DNA of 64,000 bases, taken from NCBI RefSeq assembly GCF_052857255.1, contig NC_135497.1, positions 190,104,290 through 190,168,289 on the forward strand, given 5' to 3'. The stretch comes from Amblyomma americanum. Taxonomy: Eukaryota > Arthropoda > Arachnida > Ixodida > Ixodidae. A program made the translations under genes and the position numbers. This document shows positions 43,425 through 54,890 of this stretch, piece by piece (position 1 is the stretch's first letter; every line of letters starts with the position of its first letter). The notes below the pieces were generated by a model. The model saw only the letters and a program-made list of their open reading frames with translations, was not told where the DNA came from and made no database searches.

Positions 43425-44846
43425 ACATTTTTGGCTCTAATTAATTAATCAATTACCCCACATGTACCTCATGATTTTCCCTGCGAGATTTTTTGATGCT
43501 CTATCTAATGCAACCATTCTTTTTTCTTATAACTCAATTCGTTCGAACGTTATCATGATGACACGAAACCGCAAACATAGCCATACAATTCTTGGGCATT
43601 AATAACCCCTGACTGTGGGTCATGCAGAAATATGACTACAAGCGGTGACGTGATGAAAACTAGCCGATCTGTCAATACGTGAACTCCCAGAGGAAGTCCT
43701 CGAAATTATGCAACCGTTACGGCTTAGGACTTGTTGCTTTGAAATGGTTAAAACAGCCCACTGCCATTTAAAGCGAATACATAATCCCTTTCCAAAGAAA
43801 CAACACCCCACTGTGGACTTTGATTACGCTCACTTTTGGCATTGTGCACTGCTGTGCCGCTGGAGCCCCGGGTCGTCCGGCATCTCTCATCGAGGAGTAC
43901 ACAGAATCCATTGAAAGCGCCTATCTAAATTCCACGTGGATAGCAAACTAGACAACTTGACTAAGGCGCATGACTGCGTTGCATTCCATTACCCTGCACC
44001 GTCGGCTAAGTGGCGTATACACTGTGGAGCGAATAGCGGTCATTTTGACGCCCGTTCCATTTCCCACGCAGATCACGAGGAAGATAGCGCCCTGAAGACG
44101 CATGGAAAATTTTCCGCTGACGCCGGCTGCTGAACTGTCTGTTTCTTGTGCATACGACAGCCCCGTCTTGAGAAAAAAAAATGCAGGAAAACGCTTTTTT
44201 TACAATGCGACCCCTCCCCTAAGCACTAAAATTAACTCTGTTGTTTCACTTCCGCGTCTTCGTGCACTGCAAGTTATTGTTTGTTCGGTAATCATGTTGC
44301 TTTTATCGCGCAGTGCTGTGTAATGACTTCTAGATACACGTAGCTGAACTCGGACGATATTCCTACAGCTGTTTGGGCGTATAATGGTTCGTGTCGTCAT
44401 AAAATGACAGCCGTTGGTTATCATCTCATTAGCTATCATGATACGCGAGTGCCTGCACGGCGGCCAGTGATGAGCTGCGTACGTTCGTACAAATACTTTC
44501 GTAAATGGAACCACTACTTGTTTCTAGCGAAATTAGAAGCCTAAACAGGCACTCATACGGGCACTCCTGTCCCAGAAACAAGTCACCTTCATCACATACC
44601 TATAACGCGCGAAATAGCCGCTGGCTGTGCAAGGGGGCAACAGGTACAACGAGAGCATTTACCAACTTATAAAGTGACAGTCTATTGATTTTATTCACCA
44701 CATATACGATGCGGCAGTCGAAAGCTCCGAACCCAAGTAAACGTATGTCCGGTTGTGGGCCTGCCAAACATTCCAAAACAATTTAAAACGTAATCTTTCG
44801 ATACGGGTATGCCGCTTTCCTTTGGTGGTCGGCATCTGCAAACTCT

Positions 44847-44865
44847 GGGGGGGGGGGGGGGGGGG
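44847..44865. repeat. Poly-G tract (19)
   Basis: Nineteen consecutive G, the longest homopolymer in the window. Confidence 0.9.
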
Positions 44866-46899
44866 ATAGTGGGAGTAATGCACGTTATAAATGAGATGCC
44901 TAGGTTCTATTCAAGCTATAGTTCAAAGCGCTAAGCCGGTTCCAAAAAATTATCAGCAGAATAAGACGACCGGTGATACCTGTCACAAATACCAGCAACC
45001 GTTTTTTTTCGTCACAGTTTTTTGCAGCGCCATTGTCAGTATATTTGACAGTCGGCTTTTTAAAAACATTTTACGGAATGATGAAAAAGCCTGATTGAAC
45101 CATTATAGAAAAGATGAAGTTACAAGAATGAAAAATAAGGTGCCTTAAATTTCTTCCAGAAAAAAATATAACCCCTGCATTGCGCTCACTCCTGTACCTA
45201 AAGTGTAAAAAAAACAATTTTAGGTGACGTAGCCCAACTGCATGTAGAGCTACGAATTTTGAACAAATTCCGCGCCACCATCGGTTATGGCCGGATTTCT
45301 TCGCCAAGTTAAATTCTGTCTCTGCCAAAACCTTAGCTCTGCCTTCATTATCGCCATCAGAGGGAAAGATTTACACGGACGTGCCAATATTGTTATTCTC
45401 GTCTCCGGCGGTAGGCTGTCCTTTTAGCTCTACTGTACGCCTATTAACCCATCCATACGAGCCGTGCTGTCATTATGTGCGAGACCAACTTTAGTCGGCA
45501 AGGAGGAATTGATGCAACAGAACCGATGCAGGCGTACTTCAGCCTAATAGAGACCACGATTTACAATTCACCTCTGATGCGCAGCAGGCATGCAAGGGCA
45601 ACCTTGACGAAACAACTTGAACGCGCATTACTCGCAGAAGGTCAAGCTTGAGTGAGGCTATAGAAGCAGCTAAGATAACTTTCAAAAGTAATTGAGAGAA
45701 ACTGCGGCCGTGCAACATTCGTGTTTCGGGGCACTTGCCTCCACATTTCTAAACGAGACCGCGTAGGTAGGCATGCAAGGCGGTGATGGTCGGCCAGAAA
45801 ATCCCAACGGTGTAGAGGAATAGCTGCAGCTAACAACTGTTCTTTCCCTTTCGGCTATTGAAATCGGAGAAAGGCCGTACGCAACAGTTGCGCCACACCA
45901 GGCAGGCGTTTCGCGTCAATCGTCACTGTTTCGCATGCGTAATTACGCGGATTTTGTTGTGAATACGGAGTCTAATATCTAGGAACGCAGACGTGCTACG
46001 AGAATTATACTAAACGTGTAGTATAGAAATCCGACTTCGTTTAAGCTTCCAGTATTTTCGCTTACACCTATTACAATGACTGATTTTTTTAAAATTGATT
46101 TTAGTAAATTCAGTGTTGACGACGACAGTTAGCCTCCCACTTTAAGTCCACATTATTAGCGAATAAACATATTCACCACCATCGCCTCAGTGTAAAAACA
46201 GCTTTCGCGTGCTGCTCATCACTTATTATTATTTTTTGTTATTCTGAAAGTCTATTTTTTTTCTTGTTTTTCTAAACTAGTTTTCCTCGGGTTTTCATGC
46301 CTTGTGCAGTGCCGAAACAAAGTGACAGTATTTGATCCAGTATGAGGGAAGAAAATGTGTTGCAAAATAATTCTACAGTTTCAGATCACGGTACTTGTTG
46401 TTTAGGGCCAACTTAAACGCCTGCGTGTGGAAAATGTGTTGCAAAATATTCTTTTGCAGGAATCCCACGATAACACACTGAAATGTTCATTCATTTCTCA
46501 ATTGCAACCACCCAAGGAGAGGCTGTTCTCCTTGACCGGTACGATCAAGTGCTGGATGGGGAATCATGATATGATTTGAGAATTTTGTTGCTTGAATTAG
46601 AGCCTATGGCCTCTGCTCGATGTTCATGTAGATTGTCTCGTAATTAAAAGCCGTGTTCACTCCCCCTGCACCCCACACACGCATGTACACAAACAGACAA
46701 GTACATAAAAATAAAATTGCCTTCTGTGTTTCTACAGCGCTTAAGGTCGCATAGTAGATGTGCAACACGCACTATCGGGGGCATGAGTAACTGATCCCCC
46801 TCCCTGCTGCGAACCCCTCCGCATTGTATGCTGACGCCACATCAGGAGTACATCGTCAGGTGGCGCCCGCATGCAGTGCGGCAGGGTTCGCAATTTGTA

Positions 46900-46913
46900 G
46901 GGGGGGGGGGGGG
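46900..46913. repeat. Poly-G tract (14)
   Basis: Fourteen consecutive G. Confidence 0.9.
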
Positions 46914-47641
46914 AGGGTTATTAGTTATTTGGTTCTCAATAGTAAATACAGAAGTGCAGACGGGTAGCGAACCTGGAAACTTCACATCAGTCGCTTTATG
47001 TGCGACGTTCACCCTGGCTTTCACCTGACGAGCCCCAAATATGGTTCTGTGATTCAGCTGGCTTCCCACAGGCTGCTGTAAATAACTTTTTTCAGACACT
47101 TTCGGACAGAAACGTACACCGCGGCTCCAACGAACGTTTGAGAATCGTGGCCGGGCAATTCATGGCACTTTATCGGAAATTACTGGAGACAGGCTGGCTT
47201 TATTGTTCTTTGGCGTTTTCTTAGCAGGTGCTGGACCATTTCCTCTGTACTTGCCTCTTCCAGTGTGGGCCGTGCGAAGCGGTCGTTGAGGATGCTTCAA
47301 AAGGGCTGCCCGTAAATTCGGACCCCGCCTCTGGCGCTGCGCTGAGAAACCGCAGGCGCAGGCAAGTGCCTTTAAAAGGAGAAAGGAAATACGTGCCTTG
47401 TTTTACCTGTTACGCACTTTTTTCGTCTCATTCGGCAGTGTGTTGGCTTTCCCGATTTCGCATGCGGAGAAGTAAAGATGGAACCCCCCCTGGCCTCTTC
47501 TTTTCTCCGGCTTCCTCCGCCCAGCTTCCCTGTCCGTGTTTAGTTTCCCCGAGATAAATGCGAGATGCGCTCAAAGACGACGCGAGATAATACGCGTTTC
47601 CGTGCGGTACGTGCCACTCCTATCATCCAGGTGAGTGTGTG

Positions 47642-47650
47642 TATAAAAAG
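47642..47650 (+). promoter_or_regulatory. TATA box of glycine-rich gene 2
   Basis: TATAAAAAG lies 57 bases before the ATG, so transcription would start near 47672 with a leader of about 27 bases. Confidence 0.75.
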
Positions 47651-47698
47651 ACCGGCGACAGTTCGGGACAGGACCAGTTCTTCGACAGCCCTCCGAGA

Positions 47699-49034
47699 AT
47701 GCGTAGCTTGGTAAGGTCTCTGGTTCCTCTTGTCGAGAAGGTCGTCGTTATTCACTTCGCCGCACGAGCCAGCTCCAACCGAGGATTAATTTGCATGAGA
47801 AAAGAACGGATCCTGCATTGAAGCAGCCTGGACATATCATGATGCTGAAGCGACATGTTTGTTCATCTTTCTTCGTGACCTTAAATTTAGCTAGTCCGAG
47901 CACCACGGAACATATAGCAATCATCTGTCGCAATGCCTTTGTCACTATCGTTTTAGCTGTAAATACAAATTGAAGAGCTTAAACTTAATCAAAATATACA
48001 ACCGTATGTTTTGATTGAGAACATATACCGAAGCCTGGTTGCGTGTGCTATCCAGGCTACGGTAACATGTGTCCATCCCTCGTTCGTCACGGATGTTGTT
48101 AAATGTACAAGATGATAAATGGCAGTTAGATTGTTAGTTGTCAATGACATGTGGAAACGTTGGCGCACCGCGCCCTGACTAACACTGACGAGGTTTTAAT
48201 GTGTTGACAAACACTAGTCACCAGAAATCATATAATGCATAATCATATAAGAGACCTTGAACTCAAGCCTTTTACTTTCGAGCTCACGCTGTCTTAGTCA
48301 TGTTGGTGATTGACAGGTAGCTCAAAAAGATTATGTGCCGTATTTGTGCTCTTTTGTTTCAGGCATCGCTCGCGGTACTTGCTGGCCTTGCGGCGACCGC
48401 CTTTGGGGGCGTAACGGTTGGCGGCCTCGGCGACGGACTAGCGGGCGTCGGGGTAGGAGGCAGTGTGGTGCTCATCAACTCAGGAAGGGGAGTTGGAGTC
48501 CTAAAGTCTCTTCCTGGCCCAGCCTATGTGGTGAAAAGCATAGACCACCTGCACAGAGTAGACGGCGGTGGTGCCTTCGTGACACCCGGTGGAGCAGTAA
48601 GCTTCGGTGGCGGCGGCGGCGGCGGCGGCGGCGGAGGCTTCGCTGGTGGCTTTGGCGGTGGCTACGGCGGAGGATACGGCGGTGGCTTTGGCGGAGGCTA
48701 CGGTGGTGGCTATGGTCGTGGCCTCGGTGGTGGCTACGGAAGAGGCTTTGGTGGCGGCTACGGAGGTGGCTTCGGCGGTGGATATGGAGGCGGCTTCGGC
48801 GGCGGATACGGCGGAGGTTTCGGTGGCGGATACGGAGGAGGCTTCGGCGGCGGGTACGGAGGAGGCTACGGCGGCTACGAAGAATGCTTTGATGGCGGAT
48901 ATGGAGGTGGATATGGCGGTGGCGGCTACGGAGGCGGCTTTGGAGGTGGATATGGTGGCGGCTTCGGCGGTGGATTCGGAGGAGGATATGGCGGAGGCTA
49001 CGGAGGTCTGGGTGGCTACGGTTACAAAGGCTAG
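47699..49034 (+). CDS. Secreted glycine-rich structural protein (gene 2)
   Basis: Exons 47699-47710 (M-R-S-L) and 48363-49034 are joined in phase 0 across a 652-base intron with donor GTAAGG and a strong acceptor (TTTTGTTTCAG). The result is 227 residues with a signal peptide (MRSLASLAVLAGLAATAFGG). Residues 33-79 (VGVGGSVVLI...GPAYVV...V.GGGAFV) match the conserved block of gene 1. From about residue 85 to the end the protein is tandem GGGYGGGF/GGGYGGGY repeats, broken once by YEECFDGG, which holds the only cysteine. Tyr-Gly-rich repeats suit an extracellular cuticle or attachment-cement protein, possibly tyrosine-cross-linked (inference). The start codon at 48333 in the same frame lies in the intron and would give no proper signal peptide. 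No clear AATAAA is seen soon after the stop. Confidence 0.88.
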
Positions 49035-49678
49035 CCTTGAAAGGTTCGTCCTTCGTGCCCCCTAACTCCGAGCGTATAAGGCGAGACTTCTCTTCTTGAG
49101 CAGATTGCAGCCGCTAGGCTACGCCATATTCACACCGATGTGGTCATGACAGCCGTTGCATGAGAGAACGCTGATTTGTTCTTAGGTTGTAAAGGATATG
49201 TTATAAGGATATGTTATGTTATACTGAGCGTACGAATTCTTGAAGTTAGCCCATCTATAGCACTAACTGGAAAAGCGGATGCAATGTTGTCATACGCCCA
49301 ATAAGCATGCCAAAATACAGAAGAAACCATTTTCTTCTTCCATGTCACACCCAGTTCTCTATAGAAATGGCTATGCATTTCTTTTTCTTGCCGATTCTGT
49401 TGCTTTGCTTGCTCTTAGATCTTCTGCGCAGAGGTCGCATTTAGTCGTAGGGCTCCATTGGGGGCCAAGTTTTCACCCGTGGTAAGAGACGGAACATGCG
49501 AACAAGAGAGTATGCGCTGCCATGTGCTTTGCACCAGCACTGGAACAAACACATTGAAGGATGGTAGGCTAGAGCAAGTGGCGCGTTCAGTTATGTACTT
49601 TTTTCAGAGTGCTTGTGCCGCATTTGTTGTGGCATCGCGTGGGCAGAAGCTCCACATTACCTCTTCTACCGTCGGCTG
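49035..49678. other. Downstream of gene 2, nothing recognised
   Basis: Probably includes the gene 2 3' UTR; AATAAG at about 49301 is the nearest polyadenylation-like signal. Confidence 0.35.
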
Positions 49679-49815
49679 CTGTGGCTCAGTACATGCTTTG
49701 CCATAGTGGCCCGCATTTCGATGTAGGCGAACTGCGATAACACCGTTTACTGAGATTATGGTGCTCATTTAAGGACCCCTCGTGGTCGAAATCGCTCCGA
49801 CGCTCTTCATTTCGG
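49679..49815 (+). mobile_element. Decayed Ruka-type SINE
   Basis: CTGTGGCTCAGTACATGC (head), GCATTTCGATGTAGGCGAA, then GTGCTCATTTAAGGACCCC and CGTGGTCGAAAT keep Ruka order with an internal deletion of the B-box part of the head. Confidence 0.55.
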
Positions 49816-52800
49816 CCACGTCCGGAGCGCCTATATGTATGATTTGGACGTGAAAATCTATTAATTTTGTGAGCAGTGCTCCACGCCAAAGGTTGTTAGT
49901 TTAGGCTGTATAATAATGGTAGACATTGCAATTGTCCTGCCCGTTTTGGAAAAAATGAAAAATGTGTTTAACGAAAATATTAAAGACGCAAAATGCATGG
50001 CTGCAGCTCCTATTTCTATGGGGGCAGTATTAACACCGAGTCTCAGGCAAGCATGTATGTTCTGACCCCTGCTGCGTAATGGAGAGTGCAGAAAGCAAGC
50101 CAGAACAAGAGTAATAAGGAATAACGTTCAGCTTTTTCTACTAATGAATGAAATGCAGAGATGCTTCAGCCCGAAGCGCGGGCCAAGTATTGCATGCTTA
50201 AAGGTATGTTTTCAGCTGTAGGGTCTAACATCATAACAGCTTAATCAAAAAGAAAAAGAACTGGCAGGGTTATGCACTCCCGATTATCAGTTAAACATGA
50301 TACAGCATCCCTTCGTACCCCATTTATGAGTCACTTGACGTCTATATTTACAATGAAATGCAGGTTTTTAGCAAAGTGGCTGCCTACATGAGTGCTGCAC
50401 GAAGGCGTTAAAATTCTGCGCGAGAACCGGCAACTAGCGAAAAAAGTGTCCCTTTCTTTCGAATGCTTCGAAGAACACACACCAACAGGTAACCATCACG
50501 AGCATTACGTCAATGAGCTGGTTTTTAAAGTTTATAGTGAGAAATATAGCAATCGTTTTTTTCCTTGCACGTTCCTTGCATTTCTCACACCACATCTCGA
50601 CTTTGTGTTCCTTCTACCAGGGTTCCAGTGCACTAGACCGATCCGAGTAATCTGACAACAGCTGCTCAATTGTCATCACCTTTTCACGAAGTCGTTCATC
50701 ATGGGTCACCAGGCATTGATCTCCAATGTATGCAAGTGTAAATAAACATCACATCGTCGCTGTGCCAAAAATTGTTTTCAAAAACGTGTGTTCACAAACA
50801 CGCAGCTGATAAATGCTGTTTATGATGTTACCTGCTTTCTCATGTGTTCAACGGATGCCAAAAGCTGCCCTGAAGGGAGTATATTTAAACTGTAGCTCTA
50901 TTTTTATCGTGCCCTGAATTCCACATGAAAGCAATAGCGGCGGCTAGTCATCACTGTTGACTGCTTGCACGCCGCAGTCAGCAGTCAAAGTATTTTCACA
51001 TTTCGAGGTACTCTTTTGCAGGGTACTTAAGATGGACTGAGAAATTGAAAAATGTTTTCCAAAATTGGCTGCAGAGTAGTTGTAATAAAAGCTATGGCTA
51101 TGAAATTCGCTATCAATCTACCATACTGGTGCCGCTTGCATTAGAGCTGAAAACTATTTTCAAAATTTGAGCGAGTATTATTTTCGTTTTAATTTTTACC
51201 ATTAATGCACCTTTTTCTGAACATCTACTGAATGCAGAGTTCTGAAATTTTGCAAGAGTATAAACGTTTATTTTACACAACTGGAACATAAATTATACGC
51301 TTTGAGCAAAAAATATTTATTATGTTTTTCTTTGTGCAATAAAATTGCCGCCCATTAATGATGTTTTTATAGCCACATAATTACATATTGACTTATGCTA
51401 TTGATTGTAGTTCCATTCATTTAAAAGGCATTGGTTGAAATCTGTGGAAAATTTTGTTCGCTTACGACCTATAGTTCCTGAGAAACAGGCACATAAACCT
51501 CCAAAACTGCTGTTTAGAAAAAAAACGCAATTAAATATTCTGAAGAATTCCTTATCCGCTTGGCGTGACAACAAAAAAATGCTGTAAAAAACAAATATTT
51601 TTAAAACTGCGATTACCCAAGTGTGATATATTTTCTTAAAGCTAAAGAAATGTTCTATCAGATGGTCGCAAAACCGAAAAATTATTTTTCTAAGTATAAA
51701 TAGGATCATGAGAAGAAACAAATTTTATACAGTAAGGGAGTAATTACTCATTCACATTCAACAAAGAGCAGCCATAGGGCTACAAAGAAAAGCTATACTT
51801 CTTTCACAGGATCCTCGTAACCAGGACTGAAACCCCAGACCAGGACGAGTTATTCTTAAACTACGAAGTCGCTGTGAAAGCTGTACAGCTTTTCTAGCCG
51901 TTTGGCTGCGCCTCGATGGATGCTAAGGTCTAATCACTCCCTCGCTACAAATCTACTTCACCTTGAAGGATTCCCCTTAACACTGTACGATATTTTTTCT
52001 AATAATGTACAGTAGAAGACATTCAAACGAGTATAACTATGATACAGCTGTATACAGCAACTCAAAATTCTCAAGTCTGCAACGTCATCTTGTAACACAG
52101 CAGCGTCTCTGAAAACTTCTACAGCAGCCAAGAACAAAAGATAAAAAGGAACTGGAAGCGTACTTCTCCTACGAAAGTAGTGATTTTAGGATACATAAAA
52201 GAGCCATCCCGGGCGCTAAAATATTCATGTGTACTAATAGTGCGTAGTGCGGCCTACAGTTTTTTTTCTCCTATAATTGCGAACCATTCCTAACAGCGAA
52301 CCATTAAAGGAAGTGCATTTTGAGTATCGCTCCTGCCACAAAGCTGTCAAGCAAGATTGTCCCACATTCACCGCGTATGGCCCAGAGAGCAGCGTCCTTC
52401 GTTAGCAGGAATTTGGGAGAATAGTCTAGTTCACTTCTTTTGCCACTACGTGGTGCGAGACGAGAAACTAACGGCTGTGTTTTTTTTCTGAGGTTAGATC
52501 TGAGAACTTCTTTAACTGTGCGCTGCAGTATAAGACTACGCGGCTACAGCGCGACGCATCAGCACTTTGGATGCATTGGCATACGGCTCTATACAGCGTG
52601 AGATGTGGAAACCATGTTCTGAATATGTCATTTCTGGGCAATTTTCCTGTTTGTTTCGACGAACACGGCTTTAGCAAAGGAAAGCCTAGTTCCTGCTCTA
52701 TTTGACCCCGCTAGAAAGAAAGTCATTAGAGATGTAGATCCTTCAAAAGCCAGATTTATATCAGCCTAAATGGCTGATAAAATCGTTTAAAAGTTTTTTG

Positions 52801-53184
52801 GTTTTGGAAGTAATGTTAGGCGAGGAATCGAGGCAGCGCTGCCTCTGACCTGTGCGGGAGATCACGTAGAACCTAACTCTTTTGGAAAAATGCAGTGCGT
52901 TATCTATATTATTAGTTATACGAAAGACTGGTAGGGTTTTAGCGTAGCTAAACCGAGTAGACGTGCGAAAGCGTCTGTCTAGCCTGATTGGCTCATAGCT
53001 TTGCTTTGCTGGGTCGTCGGTACCTATGGCGACAATATTAGGCTCTGATAGATCTGTTCGCACCACAGATGGAAGTTTATGAAGACGGTGTGCAATGCAC
53101 AGAGCAAGAGGGTGTTGAAGATGTGCCATGTCACTAAGGTATGTCACTAAGGCAACGACAACACTAAGCGTGTTCGCCGCGGCG
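49816..53184. other. Intergenic, no supported gene
   Basis: AT-rich. The minus frame 52761-53207 (148 codons) has no recognisable domain or signal; it may be part of an unknown repeat next to the LINE end that follows. Confidence 0.4.
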
Positions 53185-53530
53185 CCACGCCGAATCGCCG
53201 CGGTCATGGAAATCCTTGTTTCGTGAGCAGTGCTTTATGGTGAGCAGTATATGCGGTGTATGCTGCCTTCTCTAGATGTCTGTGTGTGCATCCCAGGATT
53301 TTAATGTTTGGGAAGGTGGGGATCTGCGGTAGTGCGATTCGTATTACGCAGTTTGGTGTTTTGTGGCATACGCATACTCACATTTCCCTTTTCTGCAATA
53401 TTTCTATGCAATAATGATAATTTAAAAAAGCTGCGGCGGTAGACTAGGGCTCTCACGGAGCGGCCTTTAGAGCTGAACAGTTCGCGTCGCCGTGGGTTGG
53501 ATTCCCATTCCTGGATGTTGATATGATTTG
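53185..53530 (+). pseudogene. LINE 3' end plus tRNA-like segment, second copy
   Basis: Matches 36074-36232 and 38290-38470 in order: TTGTTTCGTGAGCAGTGC, LPSLDVCVCIPGF-coding sequence (the other copy codes LPYLDACVCLPDF), GTTTGGTGTTTTGTGGCATA, a TATTTCTATGCAATAA stretch, then GCTGCGGCGGTAGACTAGGG with a B-box-like GGGTTGGATTCCC. The coding part is frameshifted. No PLE is inserted here, so this is the empty counterpart of the PLE 3 site. Confidence 0.65.
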
Positions 53531-53721
53531 TTTTTTAACCTCCTTATGTGGCGCCGCTGTTGCTATGGGCAACGGCACAAGATCCAAAGGTGACAAGATT
53601 CTTGGTCGGTATTGGTGAGCGTATGAGTGCCTTCACGCTGAAAAACGCGGCCTCTCCCATTTAAGTGCCATAGGCCGCAAACCTTGGCGGCGCCAGCCAC
53701 AACTGTCCCAAATTTCTGATA

Positions 53722-53978
53722 ACCTTGCCGCGGCGGCTGCGTTTTTATGGAGGAAAAACGCTAAGGCGCCCGTGTGCTGTGCGATGTCAGTACACGTTAA
53801 AGATCCCCAGGTGGTCGAAATTATTCCGGAGCCCTCCACTACGGCACCCCTTTCTTCCTTTCTTCTTTCACTCCCTCCCTTATCCCTTCCCTTACGGCGT
53901 GGTTCAGGTGTCCGCCGATATATGAGACAGATACTGCGCCATTTGCTTTCCACAAAAAACCAATTATTATTATTATTG
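53722..53978 (+). mobile_element. Ruka-type SINE, long form, lacks tRNA head
   Basis: Starts GCCGCGGCGGCTGCGTTTTT and keeps GATGTCAGTACACGTTAAAG, CCTCCACTACGGCACCCC, the TTCC/TTTC stretch, GATACTGCGCC and CCAATTATTATTATTATT. Truncated just after the B-box position, so it is a typical 5'-truncated insertion. Confidence 0.9.
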
Positions 53979-54671
53979 CTGTAGGATCCACTGGCAAGAA
54001 GAAAGGAGCAGGATGAGACAAAAGGCAAGTTCCACGTGGTACCCTGAAAGTAACGAGCAGACAATAAATCAATGACATGACTTTTCGCTCTTAGGGCGAA
54101 AATGTGACAGCGATAGTTGTGCACTAACCCCTTTCTCCTGTCCACCCCTCCCCTAGAATGCACGAACACTGAAGTGCGACCACCTGAATCTGAACGAATA
54201 GAATGGGATTCAAGTGCTCAAATAGTTTTAGAATAACATACATGAAGTTCGAATCGCGCATGCTGTACTTTTCTTCGACGGCTGTTTCAAAAACAGGCCC
54301 ACTCCGACGTCGTATAGCACGCGTCGCGACGCGGTCCATTCGTGGCGTTCATGATGCTCAAACATATGACCTTCAAGACAGGGTGACGCGGCAGGGTTCA
54401 GCCAGGCTCAGCAGACGCTCCCTTCATGCCGGTGACATCGGAGGCTATGACTCGTACTCTCTCCCCCTCTCACAAAGTAAGGTGCGGCGCTAGTTTGTTC
54501 GCTGTCGACGTCAGTAGCAAACGGTAATTTTCCGAGGCTTATGATATGAGAGCCACAAGTTAATACACTGACTTAGTACTGCATGCATCACAGTACAGAT
54601 CACTGTTGCGTCTTTCGACAGCCACAACTTCAACTCCGTGGGTTACAGCGCTGCCGCTAGCCCTTCGCTAT
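53979..54671. other. Intergenic, nothing recognised
   Basis: No supported gene or repeat. Confidence 0.45.
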
Positions 54672-54890
54672 TTCGCATGAATATTCGTTTTGTACGAATA
54701 TTCACACAAGTAGCGAATAATCATGGGCATAGTCGATTCGTATTTCGTTCGGTACTTTAATTATTCGATTCATATCCCATTCGGCATATAGCTAAACTAT
54801 TAGTATTCGATTCGATGCCGAAGCAACGATATTAGCATTCGAGTCGGTTGCGAAAAAGTACTATTCGCACATCCCTAGCTATTTGTATCA
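54672..54890. repeat. ATTCG-rich degenerate repeat
   Basis: Many scattered ATTCG/TTCGTA units (for example CGAATATTC, ATTATTCGATTCATA, TATTCGATTCGATGC), ending CTATTCGCACATCCCTAG. Looks like a decayed penta/hexanucleotide array attached to a dispersed repeat. Confidence 0.6.

Larger units (their letters stand above)
43425..47641. other. Intergenic, no supported gene
   Basis: Short chance frames only. Contains poly-G tracts at 44847-44865 (19) and 46900-46913 (14). The last part is the upstream region of glycine-rich gene 2. Confidence 0.45.

Noticed and set aside
48333..48362. In-frame ATG as start of gene 2 without an intron
   Set aside because: It lies before a strong splice acceptor; the spliced start at 47699 has a TATA box, a proper signal peptide and the same design as gene 1.
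48335..49065. R/W-rich and A/E-rich alternative frames over the gene 2 exon
   Set aside because: Other-phase readings of the GGX repeats.
52761..53207. 148-codon minus-strand frame
   Set aside because: No recognised domain, no signal peptide, no relative in the window; it also overlaps the start of a LINE-derived repeat.
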